Shown here in pieces: positions 12,178 to 19,876 of a stretch of 53,698 nucleotides of DNA. Origin of the DNA: Gammaproteobacteria bacterium RIFCSPHIGHO2_12_FULL_63_22 (GTDB taxonomy: Bacteria > Pseudomonadota > Gammaproteobacteria > Xanthomonadales > Xanthomonadaceae); assembly GCA_001801685.1 (NCBI GenBank), contig MGYJ01000071.1, positions 1-53,698 of the forward strand, in the 5' to 3' direction. The position numbers and the translations under genes are program-made. The notes under the pieces are model-generated. The model ran no database searches and was not told the DNA's origin. It saw only the letters and a program-made list of their open reading frames with translations. The stretch's first letter is position 1; each line of letters opens with the position of its first letter.

Positions 12178-12443
12178 GGCTTGGCCACCACCAGCTCGGC
12201 CGACGCGGGGAAGATCATCCCGATCCGTTCGGTCGCGACCTGTTCGATGCGATTGGTTTCGGCCCAGGTGGCTTGTTCAAGCTGCAGGCGGCTGAATTCG
12301 ATGTTGATCTCGTCGCGCTCGCGCACCAGCTTCGTCAGCTGCACATAGGCCTGGCGGTGTTCCTGGCGCGCGTACACGACCGCGATGCCGCTGCCGAGCA
12401 CGGAGATGACCAGCAGGGCGAGGATGAAGTAGCGCAGGCTCAC
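12174..12443 (-). CDS. ftsL: Cell division protein FtsL
   Basis: Small bitopic divisome protein that forms a coiled-coil complex with FtsB and FtsQ. The 89 residues show a transmembrane helix at about 5-24 followed by a heptad-like helix ([18 protein letters not shown]). The TERIGMIFP segment near the C-terminus is characteristic of FtsL. It lies in the standard place between rsmH and ftsI and overlaps both by 4 nt. Sequence conservation in this family is low, so position and topology carry much of the assignment. Confidence 0.93.
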   Translation of the reverse strand: MSLRYFILALLVISVLGSGIAVVYARQEHRQAYVQLTKLVRERDEINIEFSRLQLEQATWAETNRIEQVATERIGMIFPASAELVVAKP

Positions 12444-13405
12444 GAGTGGGCCTCCCGCTTCTCGGGACCGAGCTTCTCGGCCACGCGCAGCACCGCGCTA
12501 CGCGAGCGCGGATTGATGGCGATCTCCGATTCATCGGCATGCTGCGCGCCACCAATGTCGCGCAGTGTCGCGGTGAACGCTTCCGGCGCTGGCATGCGGC
12601 GATTGCCGGCCGGCGCCTTGGCGTGGCTGGCGATGAAGCGCTTCACGATGCGGTCTTCCAGCGAGTGGAAGCTGATGACGGCCAGGCGGCCGCCCGGCTT
12701 CAAGCGCGAATAGGCCGCTTCCAGGCCGCGCTCAAGGTCATCGAGTTCGCGGTTGATGAAGATGCGGATGGCCTGGAAGCTGCGCGTGGCGGGATGGATC
12801 TTGCTGTCGCCGCGGCCGACCACGCGGGCGATCATCTCGGCCAGTTGCGCGGTGCGCGTGAACGGCGCGGTCTCGCGGTCCATGACGATGGCGGCGGCAA
12901 TCTTGCGGCTGAGCTTTTCTTCGCCGTAAGTCCACAGCACGTCGGCGATGTCGTGGGCGTTGGCGCGGGCCAGCCATTGCGCGGCGCTCTCGCCGCTGGT
13001 CGGGTCCATGCGCATGTCCAGCGGGCCGTCGTTGCGAAAACTGAATCCGCGTTCCGCGACATCGAGCTGCGGCGACGACACGCCGAGGTCGAACAACACG
13101 CCGTCGAGGCCTGCCGAAGTTTCGTCCCAGTCGGCGAGCGTGGCGAAGGATGCCTGCCGGACGGCGACGCGGGAGTCGCCGCCGAACAACTCGGCTGCGC
13201 TCGCGATCGCCTCGGGATCCTTGTCCATCAGCAACAACCTTCCTGCCGGACCCAACTGGTCGAGCACGCCGCGTGCATGTCCACCACGACCGAACGTGCC
13301 ATCCAAATACTTGCCATCCTTGAGCACCCGCAAGCCATCCATTACCTGCGTAAACATCACCGGAAGATGGCTGGGGTTCTGCGCTTGCGCAGTCGACCCG
13401 GCCAT
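12440..13405 (-). CDS. rsmH: 16S rRNA m4C1402 methyltransferase RsmH
   Basis: SAM-dependent N4-methylation of 16S rRNA C1402; the partner 2'-O-methylase RsmI is also encoded in this window (37880-38728). Motif I is [15 protein letters not shown], followed by [10 protein letters not shown] and [15 protein letters not shown]. The C-terminus has [20 protein letters not shown]. The frame is open to 13498, but that would lie inside mraZ. The ATG at 13405 (321 residues), or a GTG one codon earlier, begins just past the mraZ stop and gives the family's normal N-terminus. GAGG about 12 nt upstream is a plausible ribosome binding site. Confidence 0.96.
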   Translation of the reverse strand: MAGSTAQAQNPSHLPVMFTQVMDGLRVLKDGKYLDGTFGRGGHARGVLDQLGPAGRLLLMDKDPEAIASAAELFGGDSRVAVRQASFATLADWDETSAGLDGVLFDLGVSSPQLDVAERGFSFRNDGPLDMRMDPTSGESAAQWLARANAHDIADVLWTYGEEKLSRKIAAAIVMDRETAPFTRTAQLAEMIARVVGRGDSKIHPATRSFQAIRIFINRELDDLERGLEAAYSRLKPGGRLAVISFHSLEDRIVKRFIASHAKAPAGNRRMPAPEAFTATLRDIGGAQHADESEIAINPRSRSAVLRVAEKLGPEKREAHS

Positions 13406-13410
13406 CACCG

Positions 13411-13854
13411 TTACAGCCTCAGGTCGAGCATGTCGTCGCTGACCTCGTCTTCGCCGATCGTCGATTGGATCTGCGTGAGGTGCGCCTGCTCGCTCCACAA
13501 TTCGAATTTGTTGCCCATGCCCAGCAGCACGGCCTTGCGGCCGATGCCGGCGGTGTTGCGATGGCTTTGCGGCAGCAACACGCGGCCGCTGCCGTCGGGC
13601 TCGACCACGGTGGCGGCGCCGACCAGCTTCAGCTGCAGGTTGCGATGCACGCGCTTGGCGTTGGGCAGGGCGTTGACCTGGTCGCGGACTTTTTCCCAGG
13701 CCGACTCGGGGTACAGCCAGAGGCAGCCCGACTCGTAGGGGTTGTAGGTGACGACCAGCCGGTTACCGCCACGCGCGACTTGCTCGCGGGCGGCGGTTGG
13801 AATCGCCAGCCGGCCCTTGTCGTCCACGGTAATCGCGGTCTCGCCCTGAAACAT
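13411..13854 (-). CDS. mraZ: Transcriptional regulator MraZ
   Basis: DNA-binding AbrB-like (swapped-hairpin) regulator of the dcw operon. In E. coli it represses its own promoter by binding tandem TGGGN repeats. The protein begins [19 protein letters not shown] and has a second AbrB-like half from about residue 75 ([15 protein letters not shown]). The start at 13854 gives 147 residues and the family's usual N-terminus. In-frame ATG at 13863 and TTG at 13872 are less likely. GGGGA nine nt upstream can act as ribosome binding site, and it overlaps the operator repeats listed separately. Confidence 0.96.
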   Translation of the reverse strand: MFQGETAITVDDKGRLAIPTAAREQVARGGNRLVVTYNPYESGCLWLYPESAWEKVRDQVNALPNAKRVHRNLQLKLVGAATVVEPDGSGRVLLPQSHRNTAGIGRKAVLLGMGNKFELWSEQAHLTQIQSTIGEDEVSDDMLDLRL

Positions 13855-13899
13855 CCCCACCATTCCCCACAAAAAACCAGAAATTCCCTCGGAAGCCCA
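13855..13899 (-). promoter_or_regulatory. MraZ operator: five 10-bp-phased repeats
   Basis: Read on the minus strand, the pentamers TGGGC, AGGGA, TGGTT, TGGGG and TGGGG begin at 13899, 13889, 13879, 13869 and 13859. Each is separated by exactly five bases, and the last ends immediately before the mraZ ATG. Three match the known TGGGN unit exactly and two are degenerate. The array spans the expected transcription start, the leader and the ribosome binding site, so binding could block initiation. Confidence 0.8.
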
Positions 13900-13927
13900 C
13901 GTTAGTCCTGCGTATGGGGGCTGTCAA
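13899..13927 (-). promoter_or_regulatory. Sigma70-type promoter of the dcw operon
   Basis: On the minus strand a perfect -35 TTGACA (13927-13922) is followed by a 17-bp spacer and a -10 TAACGT (13904-13899). The first MraZ repeat begins at the last base of the -10. The predicted start is near 13892, giving a leader of about 38 nt. The stretch upstream, 13928-14152, holds no recognisable gene or signal. Confidence 0.7.
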
Positions 13928-14152
13928 GGAGATTTCACATGCATTTTCGTTAAGGGAATCAACAGTTTGCGCCACTCTTCATAGAATGGTTTAAGAACCA
14001 TTTGGGAAGTGTTGTTTCGACTCAGGATTGCGATTCAGGCGTGAGCCGGTTCACGTTTGGCTGAACAAGCGGCGGTTCGCGGCTGGGCTGGCCGGTGGCC
14101 GGCATGGCCCGGGCGAGTTGCGCGGGCCTCAAATGGGAGGGCGGGGACAGAA

Positions 14153-14515
14153 GTGGCGGAGCCGGCCGGTAAGCCGGGTTCTGTCGTGGACAACCATTCC
14201 TCTAGGCCCAGCGTCACCGCTAGGCTCAAGCAGCACACCCGGGTGCGGGTCGAGCCAACCCATAGCACCCCTATTTGGCCTTGCTCCGAGTGGGGTTTAC
14301 CGTGCCCTGCGACGTTGTCCCCGCAGGCGGTGGGCTCTTACCCCACCGTTTCACCCTTACCACGCACGTCTTGCGACGCCGTTCGGCGGTCTATTCTCTG
14401 TTGCACTGGCCGTCGGCTTACGCCGCCCAGGCGTTACCTGGCACTCTGCTCTGTGGAGCCCGGACTTTCCTCGGCGCGGTTACCCGCGACGCGGTTGTCT
14501 TGGCCGACTCCGCCG
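14153..14515 (-). ncRNA. rnpB: RNase P RNA (M1 RNA, bacterial type A)
   Basis: Catalytic RNA that matures tRNA 5' ends. Read on the minus strand, the universally conserved segment GAGGAAAGTCCGGGC lies near 14466-14480, followed by the CAGAG and GGTAACGCCTGG elements. Further on come AGGGTGAAACGGTGGGG and ACAGAAATAGACCG-like core segments. The 3' end has AGAACCCGGCTTACCGG. The terminal P1 helix is visible: GCGGAGTCGGCC (14513-14502) pairs with GGCCGGCTCCGC (14167-14156). Ends are placed from P1 and are accurate to a few bases. A -10-like GAGAAT (14526-14521) sits 7 nt upstream, in the gap after soxR, so any -35 must lie in the soxR 3' end. No U-tract terminator is evident downstream. Confidence 0.95.
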
Positions 14516-14540
14516 CACTTATTCTCTCACACCATCCCCA

Positions 14541-14993
14541 CTACACCCTGACTCGCTTGCCCAGTCGCTGCGGACCGGGACCGCGTTCGCCCAGCCTGTC
14601 TTGCGGGTTGTAGAGACGGCAGGCTCGAAGCGACAGGCAACCGCAGCCGATGCAGCCCTGCAGGTCGTCGCGAAGCGCCTGCAGGTCGGCAATGCGCCGG
14701 TCGAGCGCCTGGCGCCAGTGCGAAGACAGCCGCGCCCAGTCGGCCTTGGTTGGCGTGCGTTGGTCGGGGAGTTGCCGCAATGACTCCGCGATCTCGGTGA
14801 GACTGATGCCAACCGCCTGCGCGGCGCGAACGAAGGCAATGCGCCGCAGCGCTTCCCGTCGGTAGCGCCGGTGGTTGCCGGCACTGCGCTCGGAAGTTAC
14901 CAAGCCCTGGGACTCGTAGAAGTGCAAGGTGGACACGGCAATGCCACTGCGACGCGCCACCTCGCCCACGCCCAACCAGCCACTGTCCGACAT
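14541..14993 (-). CDS. soxR: Redox-sensitive MerR-family regulator SoxR
   Basis: Dimeric [2Fe-2S] transcription factor activated by oxidation from redox-cycling compounds. The MerR winged helix-turn-helix is at residues 7-45 (GEVARRSGIAVSTLHFYESQ), followed by the coiled-coil dimer helix. The cluster ligands C114, C117, C119 and C125 form the CX2CXCX5C signature that separates SoxR from other MerR proteins. The 150 residues are typical. The gene diverges from an MFS transporter, and a perfect SoxR box lies 7 nt upstream of its start, so it probably represses itself too. No soxS is visible, in line with the Pseudomonas-type arrangement where SoxR directly controls exporters. Confidence 0.96.
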   Translation of the reverse strand: MSDSGWLGVGEVARRSGIAVSTLHFYESQGLVTSERSAGNHRRYRREALRRIAFVRAAQAVGISLTEIAESLRQLPDQRTPTKADWARLSSHWRQALDRRIADLQALRDDLQGCIGCGCLSLRACRLYNPQDRLGERGPGPQRLGKRVRV

Positions 14994-14996
14994 CGC

Positions 14997-15027
14997 TTGA
15001 CCTCAAGTTAACTTGAGGTTGCATGCT
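14997..15027 (+). promoter_or_regulatory. SoxR-controlled promoter of the MFS gene
   Basis: A -35 TTGACC (14997-15002) and a -10-like CATGCT (15022-15027) are separated by 19 bp, the overlong spacer typical of MerR/SoxR-activated promoters. The SoxR box fills the spacer. GAGG at 15047-15050 is the ribosome binding site for the GTG start at 15055. Confidence 0.75.
15001..15018. promoter_or_regulatory. SoxR box (18-bp perfect palindrome)
   Basis: CCTCAAGTTAACTTGAGG is a perfect dyad that, as I recall it, matches the SoxR site in the E. coli soxS promoter. It lies between the divergent soxR and MFS genes, inside the promoter spacer described next. Confidence 0.93.
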
Positions 15028-15054
15028 AGCGCACCCCGAACGATGAGGTAAGCC

Positions 15055-16401
15055 GTGCACGCAACCATCCACCCGGAATCGAACCCATCGCTATTCTCGC
15101 CCGCGTGGCGAAACCTCAGCATCGGCGCGACGGGCCTGTGCTCGATGATGGCGTTCGAGGCTATCGGCGTCGCGGCCGGCATGCCCGCAGTTGCAACGGC
15201 CCTGGATGGAATGGCGCTTTACGCGCTGGCCTTCGCGAGCACATTGGCAGGATCGGTCGTGGCGATGGTCTGGTCGGGAAATGACTGTGATCGCCACGGG
15301 CCTTTCCGTTCCATGGCTGGCGGCATGCTGCTGTTCGGAATTGGCCTGCTGCTTTCGGGGCTGGCAGGATCGATGCCCATGCTGATCATGGGTCGCATCA
15401 TCCAGGGGTTCGGCATCGGCGCACTTGGCGTGGCGCTTTACGTGGCGACGGCGCGCGCCATTCCGCCTGCGCTGCTACCAAGATTGTTCGCCTTGTTTTC
15501 GTCGGCATGGGTGGTGCCGGCGGTGATTGGTCCGGCGATCTCCGGCTACATCGTCGAAGGGCTCGGCTGGCGATGGCTGTTCCTGGGAATTTTCCTGTTG
15601 CTGCTGCCCACTGCGGCATTGGTGCTGCCGCCCCTGCATCGGGACCGCGAGCCTTCCGCCAGTGCCAGCCAGCTACCGCGCGCCTTGCCATGGGCCCTGC
15701 TCGCCGCAGCCGGCAGCGTCGGTCTTTCGCTTAGCGGAACCGCCGGGCACTGGGCGCCATTGCTCGTCGTGATTGCACTGGGTGTGCTGGCCCATGCAGC
15801 CCATCGGCTGCTGCCAATGGGCACCCTGCGCCTGGCGCGCGGACTACCGACTGTCATTGCGCTGCGTGGAATCAACTCGTCAGCGTTTTTCTTGTGCGAA
15901 GCGTTCATCCCGCTTTGGCTGCATGTCGAGCGCGGTTGGTCGATTACCGCCGCCGGGCTGGCCCTGACCAGCGGTGCGCTGAGTTGGAGCGTGGGCAGTC
16001 ATCTGCAGTCGCGCATCACGGATGAAGGCCATCGTCGGGTTTGGCTCGAGCGAGGTTGCCTGGCGCTTTGGATAGGCGTTGTTACGTCCGGCCTGACCGT
16101 GTTGAAGTTCTGGCCGGATTGGATGCTGCTGGTTGGCTGGTCGATCTCTGGATTGGGTGTCGGCTTGTCGCTGCCCATGCTCGGCGTACTGACCTTGAAG
16201 CTTGCGCCGCGTGACCAACAGGGGACGTATTCCTCGGCGCTGCAATTGTGCGCAGCGCTATGCACCGGCGCTGCGCTGGCCGCGGGAGGACTTGGCTTTT
16301 CGCTGTTGCATTCGAAGACACCGTTGCTGGCCTATGCGAGCGTGTTCATCCTGGCAACGGGATTGGCGACACTGTCCGTGGTCAGCGCGCCTCGGACCTG
16401 A
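15055..16401 (+). CDS. MFS transporter, probable SoxR-controlled drug exporter
   Basis: Major facilitator superfamily membrane protein of 448 residues with about 12-14 hydrophobic helices. A motif-C/antiporter-like segment is present (VVPAVIGPAISGYIVEG), as is MGRIIQGFGIGALGVALY in helix 4. Together these suggest proton-coupled export in the drug:H+ antiporter class. The GTG start is supported by GAGG 5-8 nt upstream and by the SoxR promoter. Control by SoxR suggests the substrate is a redox-cycling compound or antibiotic; that is inference. The stop (16399-16401) is one base from the stop of the convergent kinase gene, with no visible terminator between them. Family is clear; substrate is unknown. 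Confidence 0.88.
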   Translation: MHATIHPESNPSLFSPAWRNLSIGATGLCSMMAFEAIGVAAGMPAVATALDGMALYALAFASTLAGSVVAMVWSGNDCDRHGPFRSMAGGMLLFGIGLLLSGLAGSMPMLIMGRIIQGFGIGALGVALYVATARAIPPALLPRLFALFSSAWVVPAVIGPAISGYIVEGLGWRWLFLGIFLLLLPTAALVLPPLHRDREPSASASQLPRALPWALLAAAGSVGLSLSGTAGHWAPLLVVIALGVLAHAAHRLLPMGTLRLARGLPTVIALRGINSSAFFLCEAFIPLWLHVERGWSITAAGLALTSGALSWSVGSHLQSRITDEGHRRVWLERGCLALWIGVVTSGLTVLKFWPDWMLLVGWSISGLGVGLSLPMLGVLTLKLAPRDQQGTYSSALQLCAALCTGAALAAGGLGFSLLHSKTPLLAYASVFILATGLATLSVVSAPRT

Positions 16402-16402
16402 A

Positions 16403-18838
16403 TCAGGGCGGCGATGGCTGTAATCCCATCTTCGCAAGCAGCGGTGGAAAGCGCGGATCGGAGCGCAGGTCGCGCAACATCGGGTCATGGGCCAGCGCGG
16501 CAACGGCGCCATCCTTTTGTGCAAGAGCACGATCCAGAAACTCGAACGCCTTGTCCTTGTCGTCCATCCATGCGTAGGCGATCGCCGTGTAAAACGGATT
16601 GGATCGACCATTTTCCTCGAGCAACTTCTTGAGCCGTGCCTGCGCCTCCGCGGATTTCCCGTGGCTTTCGTCGGCCAGCAACATCCCATACTCGTTATTC
16701 ATTTTCGAAAAGCTGGCGTAAGCCGCGGTCCGATTGCCTTCAAGCAGGTGCAGCTTCGCCAGGTAATACTTAGCCGAGCGATTGTCGGGTTCGATGGCGT
16801 GTATGCGATCCAACGCTTGCCGCGAGGCGACGAAGTCGAATTGCGCGGCCCGGACCTGCGCCAGTAAACTCCAGACGGGAATGAGCATGGGGTCGGCACG
16901 CGTCGCCTCTTCAAGCACCGAACGCGCTTCGGGCAACCGGCCCATGGACATCAGCACGAAGCCCAGGCGCAACTGGTTGCGTCCATCGCGCGGATCCAGC
17001 GCGACGGCGCGCTGCACATCCGACAGGGCGCCCGTCCAATTCCACTCGTCGTGCGCGCGCAGGTACCCTCGTGCCGCATAGGCATCACCCAATTGCGGGT
17101 CGAGCAAGATGGCGCGTTCGGCGGACTCGATTGCGCGCTGGACGGTGGCCCGGGCCACGGCGGGATCATCCTCGCCCTCGGCCGCAAAACTGCGCGCCAT
17201 GGCAATGCCCGACCAGCCCGGCGCGTATTCGGGATCGAGCTGGATCACTTTCTCGAAGGCTGCCATCGCCACCGGAACGTTGGCGGCTGCCATCGCCTGG
17301 CGACCTTTCAGGTAGTGGTCGTACACCTCGAAGCTGGGTGTGTGCCTGCCGCTGCCTTGAGTGCGTCCCGTCATCAATTTCAGCTTCAATGAATCCACGA
17401 CCGCAACCGCGATGTCTTCCTGCACCGCAAAAATGTCGGTGAGCTTGCGGTCGTAGGTTTGTGACCACAGCTGGTAGCCGTCGGCAACCTTGCTAAGTTG
17501 CACGTTCACCCGCAGACGATCGCGTTCCTTGCGGACGCTGCCTTCCAGCACGCTGTCCACGCCCAGGGTCTTGCCGATTTCGGCAATGGTGGCGTCCTTG
17601 CCCTTGAACGACATGGAAGACGACCTGCCGGCGACCTGCAGGCCTGCCACCTGCGCCAGGCGGTTCGACAGCTCTTCGGATATTCCGTCAGAAAAATAAC
17701 TCTGGTCCTGCTTCTCACTGAGGTCCTTGAAGGCCATCACTGCGATGGATCGAGGAGGCGCATTGGCCGGCGGCAAGGCGGTCGGCACGACGGCGGTGGG
17801 CGTGTCGCCCGCCGGCATCGGCGAGCCAAATTTTCGCCACCCAAAGAATCCGACAAACAATGCACCGACCAGCAGTATCAGCAGCACGCCGCGATTAAGG
17901 AAATTGTGATCGCTACGACGCCGTCCTGACTGCGAGGGCGAGGCCGGCACGGTAGCCGGCGTGGCGGACTGCGGCGAACCAGCAACACCGATGAGAGCTG
18001 GCGAGCCGGGCGGCGTCGATGTCAAAGCCAGCAGCGCATCGACGCGTTGCACGACTTCGGAGCCAGACTGCGGGCGATCCTCTGCCCGCTTCGCCATCAT
18101 GGCGTCGATCAATGACTGCAACGTGGCGCGACTCGACGGCAGGCGCGGGATATCGGCGCTGATGTGCTGCGTGCCGATCGCCCAGTTGTCGGTGCCGCTG
18201 TAAGGCAAGTCGCCGGTCAGCAATTGCCACAGCACCACGCCCAGGCTGTAGATGTCGCTGCGACCGTCCACCTTCTCGCCGCGCAGTTGCTCCGGGCTCA
18301 TGTAGTGCGGCGTGCCGACGCTGGTGCCTTCGACGGTCAGCACCGATTCGCCGTGCATCATGCGGGCGATGCCGAAATCGGAAAGCATCGCCGAGCCATC
18401 GGCACGGCGCAGGATGTTTTCGGGCTTGATATCGCGATGCACCACGCCCCGGCCGTGCGCGTAATCGAGCGCACTGGCGATGTCGCGCACGATGCGCAGC
18501 GCCGCCTTCGGTTCCAGGCACTCGCCATGCGGAGGCAGCACGCTGCCGCCGGGCTCGTACTCCATGGCGATGAACAGGCTGCCGTCGTGCACGCCGAAAT
18601 CGTGGATGGCGACGATATGCGGATGGTGCAGGTTCGCCGCGATGCGCGCTTCGCGCAGGAAACGTTCGGCCAGGGTCGGGTCCTGGTCGCTGCCCGGTGA
18701 CATCACCTTCAGCGCGACTTCACGGCCGAGGGATTGTTGTTCGGCCAGGTAGACGATAGCCATGCCGCCGCGGCCGAGTTCGCGCAGCAACGTGTAGCCG
18801 GTCATGCCTGCAAAACCTGGAATGCGCGATTCCGTCAC
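16403..18838 (-). CDS. Transmembrane Ser/Thr kinase with periplasmic FlgO/TolB-N-like and TPR sensor
   Basis: From GTG 18838 (AGGGGA just upstream; an earlier GTG at 18862 is possible) the protein has 811 residues. The PknB-type kinase domain spans about 14-275, with P-loop GRGGMAIVY, lysine K44 (VALK), catalytic H134-R-D136 and D154-F-G156, and SPE in place of APE; all look active. One transmembrane helix is at about 317-333. A FlgO/TolB-N-like domain follows at about 363-485 (SIAVMAFKDLS, YFSDGISEELSNRL, GVDSVLEGSVRK, WSQTYDRKLTDIFAVQEDIA), then several TPRs. The kinase should be cytoplasmic and the rest periplasmic. The same periplasmic module occurs in seven membrane proteins encoded just upstream. 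It is the last gene of the block, 24 nt after the ChaN-like gene. Confidence 0.92.
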   Translation of the reverse strand: MTESRIPGFAGMTGYTLLRELGRGGMAIVYLAEQQSLGREVALKVMSPGSDQDPTLAERFLREARIAANLHHPHIVAIHDFGVHDGSLFIAMEYEPGGSVLPPHGECLEPKAALRIVRDIASALDYAHGRGVVHRDIKPENILRRADGSAMLSDFGIARMMHGESVLTVEGTSVGTPHYMSPEQLRGEKVDGRSDIYSLGVVLWQLLTGDLPYSGTDNWAIGTQHISADIPRLPSSRATLQSLIDAMMAKRAEDRPQSGSEVVQRVDALLALTSTPPGSPALIGVAGSPQSATPATVPASPSQSGRRRSDHNFLNRGVLLILLVGALFVGFFGWRKFGSPMPAGDTPTAVVPTALPPANAPPRSIAVMAFKDLSEKQDQSYFSDGISEELSNRLAQVAGLQVAGRSSSMSFKGKDATIAEIGKTLGVDSVLEGSVRKERDRLRVNVQLSKVADGYQLWSQTYDRKLTDIFAVQEDIAVAVVDSLKLKLMTGRTQGSGRHTPSFEVYDHYLKGRQAMAAANVPVAMAAFEKVIQLDPEYAPGWSGIAMARSFAAEGEDDPAVARATVQRAIESAERAILLDPQLGDAYAARGYLRAHDEWNWTGALSDVQRAVALDPRDGRNQLRLGFVLMSMGRLPEARSVLEEATRADPMLIPVWSLLAQVRAAQFDFVASRQALDRIHAIEPDNRSAKYYLAKLHLLEGNRTAAYASFSKMNNEYGMLLADESHGKSAEAQARLKKLLEENGRSNPFYTAIAYAWMDDKDKAFEFLDRALAQKDGAVAALAHDPMLRDLRSDPRFPPLLAKMGLQPSPP

Positions 18839-18886
18839 CGGTTCAGTCCCCTGCCCCTGCACCCGCGGCCATTCTGCGCCACATCT

Positions 18887-19831
18887 CTATTGACGCGAAG
18901 GAGCCCCGGTTGCGGCCTTGCCTTTGACATCCGCGCAGTTGTCACGGATTTCGGTGGCCGGCGTAAACCAGTAGAAATCAGCCGGCCCGCTGGCGTCCAC
19001 GACGGGTTTGGCATTGGTTTCGCCTTCCGTCACCTCGACCAACTGGATCACCACGCGGCTGGCTTGCGGGTCGCGCGAGTGCAGGTGGCTGGGCACACCC
19101 GTGTCGGAGCGCACATGCTCGCCACCGGCGATCAACAGCGCCGGGGCGCTGTCGGCCATGGCGCTGGCCATGCTGGCATCTTTCGCAAGCTGGATGGCGA
19201 CCATGGGCCCGAGCGTTTCGCGCGGCGCCATGGCGCAATGCGCCTCGAAGATTCGTTCCAGGAAATGGGCACGCGTCTGCTCGGTGGCCGAAGGCACGGT
19301 GCTGAAGCGCGGTTCGGCCGTGAGCGCCGCTTCGCCCTTTGCATAGACCTCGCCGATGAACTTCCTGCCTACGTTGCCAGCCACCAACTTGCCCTCCGTG
19401 GAGGCGGCCTGGAAGAGTGGGCCGTACACAGCGAAGTCCCAGCCCTTGGCGGGCCAGGTCAGCTTCTGTTGGATTTGTTCGAGTGTGTCGGTGGCTGCGA
19501 GGCTACCGAGCGCCGGACGCTGCGCATCGTCGAGCATTTCGAAAACCACCGCGCTGCCGGCCTGGCTGGCGAGGCGATGCTTGATGAGGCGGAGCTCGAT
19601 CTGGTGGTGGTCGGGGTTGTCGTGCTTCTCGCCGATGAAGGCGAAGCGGGCCGATGCAAGCGCGGAAAGCAATTCGGACTCCGGCACATTTTCGCCTTGC
19701 GCGTTGACGATGACGCCGGCAAGGGGATGTTCGCGCAGGCGGGGTGAAACCCATTCCGGACCAGTCGCCATGGCCCACGCCGGTGCCAACAACGCCAGCC
19801 CGATCAAGAATCGCGTCACTTCCCGTTTCAT
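18887..19831 (-). CDS. ChaN-like haem-binding family protein (secreted)
   Basis: A 314-residue protein with a Sec signal peptide (MKREVTRFLIGLALLAPAWAMA). The rest resembles the ChaN / cofactor haem-binding family: FIGEKHDNPDHHQIELRLI, VVFEMLDDAQRPAL, AHCAMAPRETLGPMV and LLIAGGEHVRSDTGVP. ChaN of Campylobacter binds paired haems and is linked to iron uptake. The histidines after GE.HDNP are conserved here, but haem binding is inference. There is no lipobox cysteine, so it is probably a soluble periplasmic form. GAGGGAAGGG upstream of the ATG is a strong ribosome binding site. It lies between the FlgO/TPR series and the kinase, and a small CCGGCC/GGCCGG hairpin sits in the 45-nt gap before it. 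Confidence 0.82.
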   Translation of the reverse strand: MKREVTRFLIGLALLAPAWAMATGPEWVSPRLREHPLAGVIVNAQGENVPESELLSALASARFAFIGEKHDNPDHHQIELRLIKHRLASQAGSAVVFEMLDDAQRPALGSLAATDTLEQIQQKLTWPAKGWDFAVYGPLFQAASTEGKLVAGNVGRKFIGEVYAKGEAALTAEPRFSTVPSATEQTRAHFLERIFEAHCAMAPRETLGPMVAIQLAKDASMASAMADSAPALLIAGGEHVRSDTGVPSHLHSRDPQASRVVIQLVEVTEGETNAKPVVDASGPADFYWFTPATEIRDNCADVKGKAATGAPSRQ

Positions 19832-19876
19832 TACCCTTCCCTCGCGATGGCGCGCAACCCGGCCATGATAGGCCGG

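Noticed and set aside
14028-14783. Plus-strand open frames across 14028-14783
   Set aside because: They cover rnpB and the 3' end of soxR in antisense; the conserved RNase P RNA elements explain the sequence.
19832-19876. Terminator in the gap after the type C gene (CCGGCC/GGCCGG hairpin)
   Set aside because: The 6-bp stem has no following T-run on the minus strand, so it is not supported as an intrinsic terminator.
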